DNA from: Rhizophlyctis rosea
Lineage: Eukaryota; Chytridiomycota; Chytridiomycetes; Rhizophlyctidales; Rhizophlyctidaceae
Direction: 5' to 3'
Length of the DNA stretch: 64,000 nucleotides
Assembly (NCBI GenBank): GCA_027596075.1
Contig: JADGJC010000124.1
Span: 47,150-111,149 of the forward strand
A program made the position numbers and the translations under genes. Below, piece by piece: positions 45,315-56,313 of the stretch. The notes under the pieces are model-generated. The model searched no databases. It had not been told where the DNA came from and saw only the letters and a list, made by a program, of their open reading frames with translations. Position 1 is the stretch's first letter, and every line of letters begins with the position of its first letter.

Positions 45315-46340
45315 ATGCAACCGAGACTAGTAAGACATACTCAAATACTAGCGGCAAACACAATGGTTCGACCATGTAGAGCAGCACGCTTGCAGGCTGC
45401 GTCCCCGTTCCGGCAACGGGTACGGTACATGGCCGATGCCACACCTTCCTCAACCTCCTCAGATCCCACCGCCTCCTCCCTCGACAACCTCTTCCCTCAA
45501 CCTGCATCCACACTCGCCCCAAAAGTTTCCCCTTCCACCTTCCGATCCGATTCCATGCTCTCCTTCCCTTCCAACATCCGAACCGCCCTCACCATCCGCT
45601 CCCTCATGGCCGCAAATATGCACCTCGGCCACGCCCCCGGGTCCTGGGACCGCCGTATGCTCCCGTTTATCTACGGTGAACGTAACGGCATCCACATCAT
45701 CAACCTCGAACATACACTCACCCACCTCCGTCGCGCCGTCAACGTCACCCGCGAAGTTGCGTTCGCAAACGGAAGAATAGTCTTTGTAGGCACCAAGCGG
45801 TCAATCCATAGCATCACAGTGGATGCAGCAACGCGGGCGGGAGAAGGGGCATACTTTGTTTTGGATTGGATAGATGGGACGATTTTGAATAGGGAACGTA
45901 TCTTGAGTAAAAGTTCTGGTTACAATCCGGAGAAGGTAGTGCAACCGGACGCGCCAGTCTTTGCTCAGGGAGGGGCAGGCCGCCGGCGGCGGTCGAGTCA
46001 AGCTGATGAGGAGGAGGAGGGGGAGAAGAAGCCTACTACCAACCGGCAACCATATGTCCACGTCCCCGACTTGCTCATTCTCTTGGACTACCCCAACACT
46101 GTAGTCGCTGCTCGCGAAGCAAATCGCGCCAACATCCCCATCATCGCCCTATGTGATACCGACTGCGACCCTACTTACATCCAATATCCTATACCTGGGA
46201 ACGACGATGCGTTGACGTCTGTGGAGATTGTGGCGGGTGTTCTGAGTTTGGCGGCCAGGGAGGGGAGGACCATGAGGGCAATGGCGGCGGAGAGAACTCA
46301 AGGGCAGCCGGAGGAGAGACCCGAGAGACCGAAATACTGA
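45315..46340 (+). CDS. MRP4/MRPS2: mitochondrial small-subunit ribosomal protein uS2m
   Basis: Single exon, 341 residues from ATG 45315 (an in-frame ATG at 45363 is the alternative). The Arg/Ala-rich N-terminus is a mitochondrial presequence. Bacterial-type S2 blocks: LMAANMHLGHAPGSWDRRML, YGERNGIHIINLEHTL, GRIVFVGTKRS, DWIDGTILN, VPDLLILLDYPNTVVAAREA, and ANIPIIALCDTDCDPTYIQY with PIPGNDDA. An acidic/basic insert (GGAGRRRRSSQADEEEEGE, ~residues 217-235) precedes the last block. Confidence 0.9.
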   Translation: MQPRLVRHTQILAANTMVRPCRAARLQAASPFRQRVRYMADATPSSTSSDPTASSLDNLFPQPASTLAPKVSPSTFRSDSMLSFPSNIRTALTIRSLMAANMHLGHAPGSWDRRMLPFIYGERNGIHIINLEHTLTHLRRAVNVTREVAFANGRIVFVGTKRSIHSITVDAATRAGEGAYFVLDWIDGTILNRERILSKSSGYNPEKVVQPDAPVFAQGGAGRRRRSSQADEEEEGEKKPTTNRQPYVHVPDLLILLDYPNTVVAAREANRANIPIIALCDTDCDPTYIQYPIPGNDDALTSVEIVAGVLSLAAREGRTMRAMAAERTQGQPEERPERPKY

Positions 46341-47151
46341 TGCATCTTACATCGTCCATCATGCATCGTAGAAGACTTAGGAGTAGTCTTAGGCGTTTAG
46401 AGTAGAGCTAGGTAGAATGCACGAGAAATACAGTACAGACTAGCTACCCGCCCGCTATGTGATTGTTGGGACATCTTCCAGCAATTCAGGTACGGAAATA
46501 TCAAATGGATTCTGGAATGCTGTGTTTGTAGAAATGTATCCAGGCAACTATCTGACGTTGAGGACGTTTTCAAAAGCCGTTAGAATGTACCTTTAACAGC
46601 ATACCTATCAATCGTTCCATTTACCAAAGTTTGGTATGTTCGTCAGGTATGTATCAACAGGAAAACCACGGACAAGTCCGGCAGTGGACCCGTCTGCGCC
46701 CGCTGCTTTGTCCGACGCATGATGGGTGGCTGGCTGGGAGCCATCAGGGCAAAAACCCAAAAATCCCCCACTGGCAACGTGTTACGGCCACACCCACTTC
46801 ATCATGGGAATGGCTCCCTTTCAAGAGGGCAAATCCTGGCGGCCACAATGAAAGTCCATTTTCATGCAAAGCGGTCCTTGTTTTGTGTGTTTGCTCCCTC
46901 TGTTACGGAACTTATAGATATATAGAAGAGGAAGGAAGAGTGTTTCCTTGCTAGCTTTTGCATTGATACCCACTTCCCACGGAACAAGCGGAGTAGAGTG
47001 TACACGACCGTAGTGTCTGCAAAGCTCATAGAGAAACCCTATAGAAACGGCTGAAAGGCAACCTGCATTTCACCTGTGTATACCCATTCCGTCAAGTTGT
47101 CGAAATCCTCATAACTGAAACCTCAAAAAATAAGTGAAAGGAGAACTCAAA
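46341..47151. other. intergenic region
   Basis: 3' flank of uS2m and 5' flank of the Cys-rich secreted-protein gene. A TATAGATATATAG stretch near 46914 is AT-rich but about 240 bases before the start codon. No gene recognised. Confidence 0.55.
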
Positions 47152-47770
47152 ATGCGCTCAATCATTGCCGCCATCTGCTTAGCCCTTGCTGCTACCGTGT
47201 CCGCACAAACTGCCCCCCAAACCCCCGTGTCCGTCCCCTCTGCATGCCCTGATTGCAACACTGTTCTCATTGCCCTCCAGGCGTGCCCTAAGGTCGCTAC
47301 CCCGGTTGACAATGCTGGCGTAAGTGTCATTCACCACTTCAGACTTCATTCCCAAAAGGAACACACAACTCACTCATTCCTGTTCTTTTACACAGTGGTA
47401 CGCCGCCGCCAACCAAATCGTCCCCTGCGTCTGCACAGCAATCACCACCCCAACCGGCAACACCTGCGGAGATTGTCTCGTCACCCAGGGCTTCACGGAC
47501 CTGACTTCCAGTACCGCCGACTACAATGACATGTTCAAGTACTGCCAAACCTACGGAGGTAACTCCGACTTTGCCATCAACGCTTTCCTGAAGAAGGTTG
47601 GCGCGAAGCTCACTGCCGACAACACTACTGCTACTGGTGGAAATGGAGCGGTGTCTGAGGTTAGCCCTACAACGCAGCCTGCCAACATTGGGTCGGGAGC
47701 CGAGGCGGTAGGAGCTAGTGCGTTGTTTGCGGTTGTTGCTGGGTTGATGGGAGTTGCGGCTTCTTTGTAG
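47152..47770 (+). CDS. small Cys-rich secreted protein, probably GPI-anchored
   Basis: Two exons (47152-47319, 47396-47770), 180 residues. The signal peptide is MRSIIAAICLALAATVSAQT. The mature domain (~residues 25-125) has eight Cys in pairs (ACPDC, ACPK, PCVC, CGDC, KYC), followed by a Thr/Asn/Gly linker and a hydrophobic small-residue C-terminus (ASALFAVVAGLMGVAASL) expected of a GPI signal. No family recognised. It is most likely a surface or cell-wall protein. Confidence 0.72.
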
Positions 47771-48499
47771 ATGGGTTTGGGTTTTTGATTAGTGTATGTA
47801 GCAACTTGTTGCTAGATTACAGTTAGGAGGGAGGATAGGTAGAAGGGTGCTTCTGTCCGATTGCCTCGGCAGTCATCGATAGACGGACGGAATGGAACGG
47901 GATCATCCTACGTGCAAATTGGTGGGCGTATTACCGGTCCTGGAGGAACAGCCTGTTATCCAAAACCTGAAGATTGGTATCCCAATGTCACCACCGCAAG
48001 TTACTTTGTATATTTGTTTTTGTACAGGTGAAGAATCAGCACAGTCTAGTAAAAATGAACCTCCTGGTGAGAAAACATATTGTCCTCTCAGAGTGTCTTG
48101 TGCTGATCATATTTGGTTTTTGATTTGTTGCTGCTGACGCTTGTAGTGTGCCAGCATAGCGCAGTGAATGTTGCAAGTGGGAAGGCAGAGCTTGATATGA
48201 TAGTAAACAAATGGCTTGAGGGATTGGCATTGGGGTCCCAATGCCACGAGGATGATGATCATGGGCCCAGCAGTGCCCGAGCAGATCACCCTGAAGCCCA
48301 AAGAAAGTTTTCCTTGTCGTATTGACGTAATTTACGCCACTGAGATTGCCAAGATGGAGGCAAATAAAAGTGATGGGGTTGCATGAACTTTCCCAGGCCC
48401 GCCCCACATTCAACCTGGATTGTGACGAACGATCTTAGTGTGTGTGAGCTCTACTCTGAAAAAGATCTTGCTCCAACCGCTTTCTATTTTATCTGTAAA
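47771..48499. other. intergenic region
   Basis: Between the two secreted-protein genes. An AAATAAAAG TATA-like motif near 48360 lies about 135 bases before the next start. No gene recognised. Confidence 0.55.
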
Positions 48500-49486
48500 A
48501 TGACGAAGATAATCTTCGTTTTGTCGCTACTGCTTGCAACTGCTTCGGTCGTCTCGGGTGGTTCACGTCGCCATCGGCGAGCGAACAGAAGTACTTCAAC
48601 CGCCACTCTTGGCGCTGACTGCGACCCGGATGTAGATAACTTTGGGTAGGTAGATGCATGGAGGTTGCATGATCGGCTTCCAAGTGAGGTTGAATCGTTG
48701 CTGACACATGTCCCCCTCTCGCATCTTTCACTTGGCAGATGCGACAACACCAACTTCCTAGCATGTGATCCGAGCTCCCGTAAGTTTGCTTCCTTATTGA
48801 CTCCGTGCGTCCGCTTCAAGTTTCATCTCGAATCTAAACACTCAATCCACCAGAAACGTGGGTCCGCCAAAACGACTGCGGCAGCGTTTGCATAAACATC
48901 CCATCCTACCGCGTCTACTGCTACGACAACGCTGCCAGCCATGCAAATGGCTCCGCACCGACCATCGGCGGCAGTTGCAGCAGGAACAACACGTTTGTGT
49001 GTACCGGGGACGGGTACCTTCAGTGTACTGGCAGTAAGTACACCGCACTCCGAGATGATCTCCAAGACTCCAATGCTACAGCTCATTATTGATACGCACT
49101 GCTCGACAGCCTCATGGATCTACCAAAACAAATGCAACTGCTCTGACCCCGCATGGCAACAATGGTGCACGTCACCCAGAGGGCCTGTTCAACCTTCTCG
49201 TGTGCCATCGTCGCCATCACCTACGACGGCACCGCCTGCGACTCCGACGACAGTGAAAGCGGGTCAGAAGTGCTATATTCCGAATCGGTTCTTCTGTGAT
49301 GGCAAGAACTTTTTGCAGTGTACGAATGGTGCGTTCAGATGTGTAAGATTAAGAACTTGGCGCATGAGGGATCATTGGCTGATGGAGTCGTTTGATGTTG
49401 TTGTAGGGAGCTGGAGTGTCCAGAACACGTGTGATTGCAATGACTCTTCGTGGGCGAGTTATTGTTATCAGGGCAGTCAGGGTTGA
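48500..49486 (+). CDS. secreted protein with three Cys-rich binding-type modules
   Basis: Five exons (48500-48645, 48739-48779, 48854-49033, 49110-49328, 49407-49486), 221 residues. The signal peptide is KIIFVLSLLLATASVVSG. Three related modules follow: NTNFLACDPSSQTWVRQNDC, NNTFVCTGDGYLQCTGTSWI and NRFFCDGKNFLQCTNGSW, each continuing W-x2-QNxC-x-C. Each module is cut by an intron at its FLxC..(N)G/W junction in the same phase, a sign of internal exon duplication. A Pro/Ser/Thr linker separates modules 2 and 3. The 'FLQCxNGxW' pattern recalls CBM19-type chitin-binding modules, but the match is partial. Confidence 0.75.
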
Positions 49487-50174
49487 GGGCGGGCCATCTT
49501 TGAAGTAGGCGTTGATGATCTGGGATATATGATCGACATACGGATCGGCGAAACTTCCAATGGATTTTTCCTCCGAAGTTGTGTAAGTTACATATAGGAA
49601 CAGAATAGTGAGCGCATCCCATGAAACCACCGAGGCCCACGTACTTTTTGATCCTTGTTCAGTTATGCGTTTGGATTGTGAAAGGGATTATTATAGCGCA
49701 GGGAGAACTTCAAGGCTTACAAGTTCTAGATCCCTCCGCGTGTAGCAAAATCAATGAGGGTGAAACCAAAGATGGAGGTTGTCCATCATGGTTCTCTGAG
49801 ATTCCGAAGACCAACGTCAACCTGAAATGGGCGCCTGACAGGCAACAAAAGAACCAAAAAAACATGGAAGTTGGCTCAATGGTTGCTGCCCTCGCCGAGG
49901 GCCGAACCGACGACTAGGCGATCGCTCGCAATGCACGGCTCAAGGCTCCCGTAACGAAATCAGTCAGCCATGATCCCGGAGATGTTATGGATTGATGTGC
50001 GAGAGCTCTTGTCAATTTAACACATTTCGCCAGCAACTGTGCCGCTGCTGCGGTGTGCACCACCCCCAGGCAAGCCACTGCGGCCACAACAATAAAAGCT
50101 CCTTCCCAGCTTCCCTCCCCTTTCCCAGACATCACCCAAATCTTCCTTGCACACCTTACGCTTCTATTCACAAA
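49487..50174. other. intergenic region
   Basis: Contains one short signal-peptide-like frame (listed separately) and the promoter of the PAXX-like gene. Nothing else recognised. Confidence 0.5.
49621..49917 (+). CDS. possible small secreted or membrane protein (uncertain)
   Basis: 98-residue frame beginning MKPPRPTYFLILVQLCVWIV, a hydrophobic signal-like N-terminus, then a hydrophilic chain with two Cys. No splice partner, family or codon evidence. The start lies only 134 bases after the previous stop, so it may be chance sequence in a 3' flank. Confidence 0.22.
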   Translation: MKPPRPTYFLILVQLCVWIVKGIIIAQGELQGLQVLDPSACSKINEGETKDGGCPSWFSEIPKTNVNLKWAPDRQQKNQKNMEVGSMVAALAEGRTDD

Positions 50175-51090
50175 ATGGCCGTTGCAGTACGCGATATCCA
50201 ACTTGTGGAGCAGCTCACCCTCTCGAACAAGAATGTAATATTCCACTGTGCTGTGGAACCTGAACGCAAATCGTGGACGCTATCACTTGTCGAAGACTCC
50301 GGCAACACATTTCAGTTGACAATTCCTTTTACTAGTTTGCGAGAGTATGTGTGTGTTTAGTCTCCTATTTTGCATCCTGTCTATTGGCATGACATAGCTG
50401 GCGGAAGTAATTCATGTTGACTTTGGGCTGACGTCAATCTCATCTCAGGGATTGTCTTCTATAGAAGGGCAGAGTCGGTTTCTGAAAGCAGCGGAGGAGA
50501 AGGACGTATCGGCGACCTGGGTCAAGTCTGGAGATTCTGTTGAGGTTAGAGCTGTCTCATGGTCGAAAAGTTGGGAAGTCGGTGATGGTGACACGTCAAC
50601 AGATTCTTGTGGCACACTCCACAATACATCAATTCAGCTTCCACCTCAAACACGTACCGGCAAATAATGCTTTGCGGAGCTTAGTTTTCCAAATGGCGTC
50701 GGATATCAAAACTGTTCGCACTCAGTCTCGTCAAGCCACAGGTCTGATCAATGAAGCGCAAAGTATAGGGACACATGCTCAAATATCCAACCAGAACGAT
50801 TACAAAACGAGCTCGCACAAGCCAGACATGAAATCGAACGGCTAAGAGCCAGCAGTAATCAAGGTGCTTCTACAATGTCGTCCGATGTCGGATTCGGCGG
50901 GGGAAAGCATACTGTTCCCGCAAAGCGCAGCCAACCAGCAAGGTCGCTAGTAAATCCAAGACAAAAGATGTGAGTTTTGCGGCAAAATGCCCTTTACAAT
51001 GGTCCTATGTAGCATGTGTCTGACAATTTGAGTAGGAGAGTGGCGAAGGGAACTGATTTTGGAGATTCAGATGAGGAAGACGAAGATTGA
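50175..51090 (+). CDS. PAXX-like non-homologous end-joining factor
   Basis: Five exons (50175-50348, 50449-50544, 50603-50741, 50795-50969, 51036-51090), 212 residues, close to human PAXX (204). The chain has an N-terminal beta-rich head (IFHCAVEPERKSWTLSLVED, FQLTIPFTSLREY), a coiled-coil stalk (LQNELAQARHEIERLR), a disordered region, and a basic-acidic tail with SLVNPRQKMRVAKGTDFGDS. This matches the conserved PAXX C-terminus that binds Ku70 (SLINPGFK...GGVDF in the human protein, from memory). PAXX belongs to the XRCC4 superfamily and stabilises Ku-DNA complexes in end joining. The head fold is consistent but not diagnostic, so the tail carries the assignment. The exon 1 donor (TAT|GTGTGT) is the weakest junction. 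Confidence 0.68.
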
Positions 51091-53722
51091 TTTTTGGGAT
51101 CATTTTTGGGTCTTCCTCAAGACATGTTAGTGATACCAATTAGAATTTTGGTTGTGATGATTGGCAAGTGCATTGAGCAACAATTGTTCGTGAGGAGTAT
51201 CAAGGGAATGGAAAGGATTGCTGACACTGTGGTAGATAAGATGTCCGCTGCTGCTGGACGAATGATTCTGCTAGGCTAAACAGCGGAACAGCACGTGTCA
51301 CATATCAACAAACTTGACGGCTGGCATCTATATCAAAACAGAGCTTAGATGGGAAACAGACTGTCAACGCGATCATGCACCCTCCCTTGTGTGCAAAGCA
51401 GCATTGTCGTTTGGATGCATATGCTGAACTCTATCGCAAAGTAGGATAAGGACGGATGTATTCTCATGTATGGACAACTGCCAGCGGACGAATACTCTAC
51501 CCAGCCTTGAAGCCTTCTGCTTCAACACATTTCAAGCGCAGTTCACCAAGGATTTTACGGGTGTTTCAACCAACACCATGATGCAGCCTGTACTACCTCA
51601 ACTCCGACATGATGGACATTGGGGTGTCTGGAGCTTGTTACAAACAGACGAGCTGCCCTTGGGTTACCATCCCTCTGATTTTTGAGTCTTGACGTCGCCG
51701 TTTCTTCAGCGGCTGCTCCGTCCAACCTCCGTTACATGTTCTCGATTTGTTTCCCATCGATTCTGCGCGTAATGGTTGGATTGATTGGGGGTGATTGCGC
51801 TGACCTTTTCGTCAATCTTCTCCAACGATTAAGGTTATGGAAAAGACCCGCGCTAAGCACATGGTTGATGGTGCGTGGAAGCTGTCCACACACGCGTTTG
51901 CCAGTGCCTCTTGGACACATTGATTTTGGTGGCACATCCTGGCCAGGTTGTGTGACAGAGGAGCGTCATCCTGAAGAAGTCCGATGGCTCGGTTGAGGGT
52001 CTGGCAGCCGCGCAATTTTGGCCCCAACCGCAAGATTGATTGGTTCTCTGTTATGTGCCAGCGTACATATTGACCCGAATGGCCCCATTCAAGATCCACG
52101 GAATCGGACGGAGCACTTTCGTCGCACATTGTTGCACAACGACATTCTCCAAAAGGTGTACGGAGGTGCAGGAGGAAAACGTGTGGAAAGGGCTGTGGAG
52201 GGCTTGAGCTTCCCACAAAGAACGGTCCCCGCACCAAAAATATGCATTGTGTCACAAACCGCAGATCCTTTGTTTGAACGAAAATTCGGGACGCGTTTTA
52301 GGGAGGGTATTAATTGCTAAATACGGCGGTGTCTTGATCAATCCGTGTAACATTTCCGAACCATAAATTTTGTGGAGTTTACCACGTCAGGTCAAAAAGC
52401 TCCGGATGTGGAGTGGAGAGTATAGAAATTGCTGCAGGCCGCTTCGCCTGTTGTGCGGGGTGTGAGAGTGGGCTATGGGAGATCATGGAATGTTGGTTGC
52501 CCTTCAGGCTTCCTCTCCTTCCTCCTTCAAGATCACCTCTACATCAGTTTCCAACGTGTGCAAGCCACAATGGCAAAGCCCCCATTTATGGAGATGGCGC
52601 AGGCCTCAATGACCAAATTCAGCCCTTTGTGCTTCTATGATCATTTGGCAGAAGAAAGAACCAGCCCCACCAAGCCTCTAATTCTTTGATCCATTTGTTA
52701 CGGTGTCCAGGCTAATTTTGCCTGCTTCGTGGGGGGGGGGGGGGCACTACCCATCATGCATGTAGACGGAGGGACAACGAGACAACGTGCGGACGTGCTT
52801 TGTTATGGCGATATTGCAGGGCATCTCACTTCAATCCAGACCGCTAGATGTGACGGCCGTCCAGCACATGAATGTAAACAATAACATACCATGCTGTTGA
52901 TTTTCATCGCATGTAGCGACTATTAAGAGGAACGTCATCAGGCACGTTCGTCATCCCTCCAAGTGCTTACCAGAATATACACCACCGAATTACGGAGTTC
53001 GACCCCGCATTTCCCATTTCAGCGGACACCTGGCGGACGGAATTGCACCTGTAACACAAAGTTGGGGCCCTTTTTTGCCTCATCATCGACCCCAACCCAC
53101 ATCACAACACTTGAAAGCCCATACAAACTCCTAACTTATCCTAACAGCACCCCACATCCTCTTTTGTTGATTGTAGAGTTGACGTCGAAGAGCCCAGAAC
53201 GCAAGCGGGTCTGAACGGGAAGACTTCTTCCGCGCTCTCTGCTTGAAACCTTTTCTCCCTGTCCCGCTCCTCAACCCGTTTCTTGATAATACAAGCGGCT
53301 TCGGTTCGTTTCCTCCGTTTTCGTCACAAGTTACGTTTCATAGTTTCCTCACATCCTCACCAGTTGGCTATCATCCTTGTCGGCTTTACGTCGGTCATCA
53401 GCCAGTCTTACGAGTTCATTGATTCGAGTTTCACCTGATTAGCTTGTCGCTAATCACACATACCATACTTCCAACGTCACCTTTGACTTCCACCCCGCCA
53501 CGACTTTGGGAGGCAGGCCTTCCATCCGTCTTTGTATCATACCCTCGCATTTCCCTGAACATCCTCCACGCTCTACCACATCTCTCTCTTCCTTTACTTA
53601 CCTTCACCCCACGTTTCAACACACTTCTGTTCGACTGAAGCACACAACCACCACCGCATCTCACAACTTGCCATCTTCGCCATTCCTCTCTTCCCTTGTT
53701 CATAGTTGACAGCGACGCCACC
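51091..53722. other. 2.6-kb region without a supported gene
   Basis: Frames such as 52018-52320 (+) and 51812-52255 (-) overlap each other and have no domain or splice continuation. A G14 tract lies at 52731-52744. The 500 bases before the NADPH oxidase are pyrimidine-rich, probably its promoter and 5' leader. Confidence 0.5.
52731..52744 (+). repeat. poly-G tract (G14)
   Basis: Uninterrupted run of 14 G in non-coding DNA. Length may be affected by sequencing error. Confidence 0.8.
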
Positions 53723-56313
53723 ATGTGGAACTCAAGACAGTTACATCGGTGGTGGATGAGTGAAGGACGGTTGAAGTTCATTTTCTGGGTTTGGATATGC
53801 GCACAGGTGTGTTTTCGAAGTTTACACACAGGCACGGGCCAGCACTTTTGTTTACATCGGCGAGCATTGTTTACATCCGAGTCTAACGCGTTCCCCACCT
53901 CCCTGCAGATTATGATTTTCTTCGATCAGTTTATTCGTATGGGCTTTCAGGACATTTGGGCACCACTCCGCTCACGAACAAGATTGGGTGTTGCGTTCTC
54001 TCGTGGATCTGCACAGATGATGGTACATATCGAACTTTGTCTACTAGGCGTCCTTTGTATGACATGCTTAACGACGACTTCCAACAGAATTTCAACATGG
54101 GTCTGATCTACGTACTAATGGCGCGTCACTTCCTGACCTTCATGCGCACAACCTGGTTGAACAACATCATTCCATTTGACAAACACAAGCAGATGCACGT
54201 CAAAGTTGGATCATCGTTCGCAGTGGATTGCTTATTGGTAAGTCAAATCGGTACAAGTCTTCGCCAACAATGAACCCTCACCACCAATGCAATACAGCAC
54301 ATCGGAGCACACTACTCCAACTTCTGGTTCTTTGCAAAAACATCGGGTGGTTTAATCACATACGCGCAAGGATTGTTCTTGACGGGTTTCGGGATGACGG
54401 GTCACTTGTTGATTCTTGTGTTGATCCCGCTCATGTATTTGTCAAGCGAGCAGAGAAGAAAGAAGGTATGTTGCAGATGTTTGAACATCGCCTGGTGCTG
54501 CAGCAGGAGCATAACCGTGTTCCACAGATGTTCCACCTCTTCCAAATGGGACACATGTTCCTCGTTCCCGCTTGGACCATTCTCATGTGCACGCACGGAA
54601 TGTGGGGTTTCTTCGAGTCCTTTGTCCACAGAGACATTGCATGGTACACCGGTCTCCGGTGCTGGCACGTCACCTTGCCTGGTCTCACCGTGTACATTCT
54701 TGATCTGATTTACGGGATGATCGCTTGCCGGACGTGGGCCAAGTGTGAAGTTGTTGCTGCCAAGGAGTACGACTGTGGTATCCTTGAAGTCACCTTTAAA
54801 AGCCGGAGACCTGGACGGTGTAAGAAGGGTCGTTATGTTCGTATCCGTTGCCCCGCCGCCAGCATTTACGAAACACATCCTTTCACTTTGACGAATGACC
54901 CGGCGAAGAGCGACATTTGGACCGTGCATATCAGTGTTGCCGGCGATTGGACCAAGAAGTTCAGGGATGCTTTGATGAAGAACAATGGGAACTACCCGGA
55001 AGTTATGGTTCGTAATTCTTGCAGCGATAGTGATATATCGTGGATAGTCCCCTAACCGTCGTCATGTGCAGGTTGAGGGTCCATTCGGAGCTCCGACAGA
55101 AGATATTAAACACTGGGACCACGTTGTTTGCGTTGCCGCCGGTATCGGTATCACACCTTTCATCCCCCTAATGCGCTCCCTCGCCGACCCCGCTGCACCT
55201 GGACCACGCAAAATCGCCCTCCACTGGGTCTACCGTGACCTCAGAATATACAACGTCTTCGAACCATACATCCAAGCGATCCTTTCAGAGCGAGTGGAAC
55301 TCACCTTCCACTACTCCGGCAAAGTTGATGGAAAAGCGCTGGCGCTCATCACAAGAATGCTGAAGGATCACCATACCGTGAAGTATGTTGACAATGGCGA
55401 TTCCCCAAGGTCACCACCATCGGGCACCATGCCACAGATGAAGAAGATTCCCTCTACCGAGACGCTGGACACTCTCGTTAGCAAATCCCCCGAACCCACA
55501 TCCCCTTTCTCCAAACTTCCCCGCCTTGACTCCAACGCCTCCCAAGCTACCACCGCATCAAACGTCACCGGTCGGTCACGACTGGGTTCCGAACCAGGAA
55601 TCATGGTGACACAATTCGGAAAAGAAGCTTACCGAAACCCATCTACTGCCACCCAATCAACCGCCATCAACTTCTCCGCCAACACCCGCTTCCGTTCTGA
55701 CTCCGAAGCATCCTCCATATCCCCTTACGGATCATCGGTACCATACGGCACTTCACCAACGGGTTCCGATACCGGCTTCCTAGCACCCGTCAAGGGAGGC
55801 AAAGAAGCCTTCCGCTCCGGCTCCGAAACCTCCACAAAAACCTTCGTCTCCTTCGCCGGCAACCGCAACACCTTCCTCGCCGACGACGACTTCCTCGCCA
55901 TGTACGCCACCCCCCTCCAAGACCTTGAATCCGCCTACACACCCAGCAACCAAATAGGACACGGCCAAGGTGTCCACTACGGCCAAAACAATGAGAAGAC
56001 TGCTCACCCTCACGGGTTCGTGACAACGCACTTTTCTACGAATACGCCTTCGTTGGCACGGACGGCGTCCAAGAGGACGAGGGCAAGGATGGGGGTTGGG
56101 TTCCATATTGAGACTACTCGGCCGGACTTTGAGAAGATTTTGGAGAGGGCGACGAGTAGGTGGCCGGAGGCTAGGGAGGTTGGGGTGTTCTTGTGTGGGG
56201 CTAAGGCGATTAGTGTGCAACTGCATAAGGCTTGTACTGTTGTTACGAACAGGGAGAAGGCCAAGAATGGTGATCATGCAGTGTTATTCTATTATAATAA
56301 GGAGACGTTCTAG
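53723..56313 (+). CDS. NADPH oxidase (gp91phox/NOX family) with large insert
   Basis: Six exons (53723-53806, 53909-54022, 54088-54237, 54298-54465, 54507-55007, 55072-56313), about 752 residues. The transmembrane heme domain has paired His in helix 3 (His103 and His117, plus His121 in HIGAH) and helix 5 (His188 and His202 in GHMFLVPAWTILMCTHG), the spacing of NOX enzymes. Then come the FAD motif HPFTLTNDP, the NADPH motif VAAGIGITPFIPL (~360-372), and the C-terminal GVFLCGAKA with the terminal aromatic KETF. It makes superoxide by moving electrons from cytosolic NADPH across the membrane. Between the NADPH subsites lies a ~230-residue Ser/Thr-rich insert (~448-680) absent from typical NOX. 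Exon 5 starts at a tandem acceptor (CAGCAG), so one Gln may be optional. Confidence 0.92.

Noticed and set aside
51812..52320. Overlapping frames of 147 codons (-) and 100 codons (+)
   Set aside because: They lie on opposite strands of the same DNA, show no domain, signal peptide or splice continuation, and neither is favoured by codon pattern.
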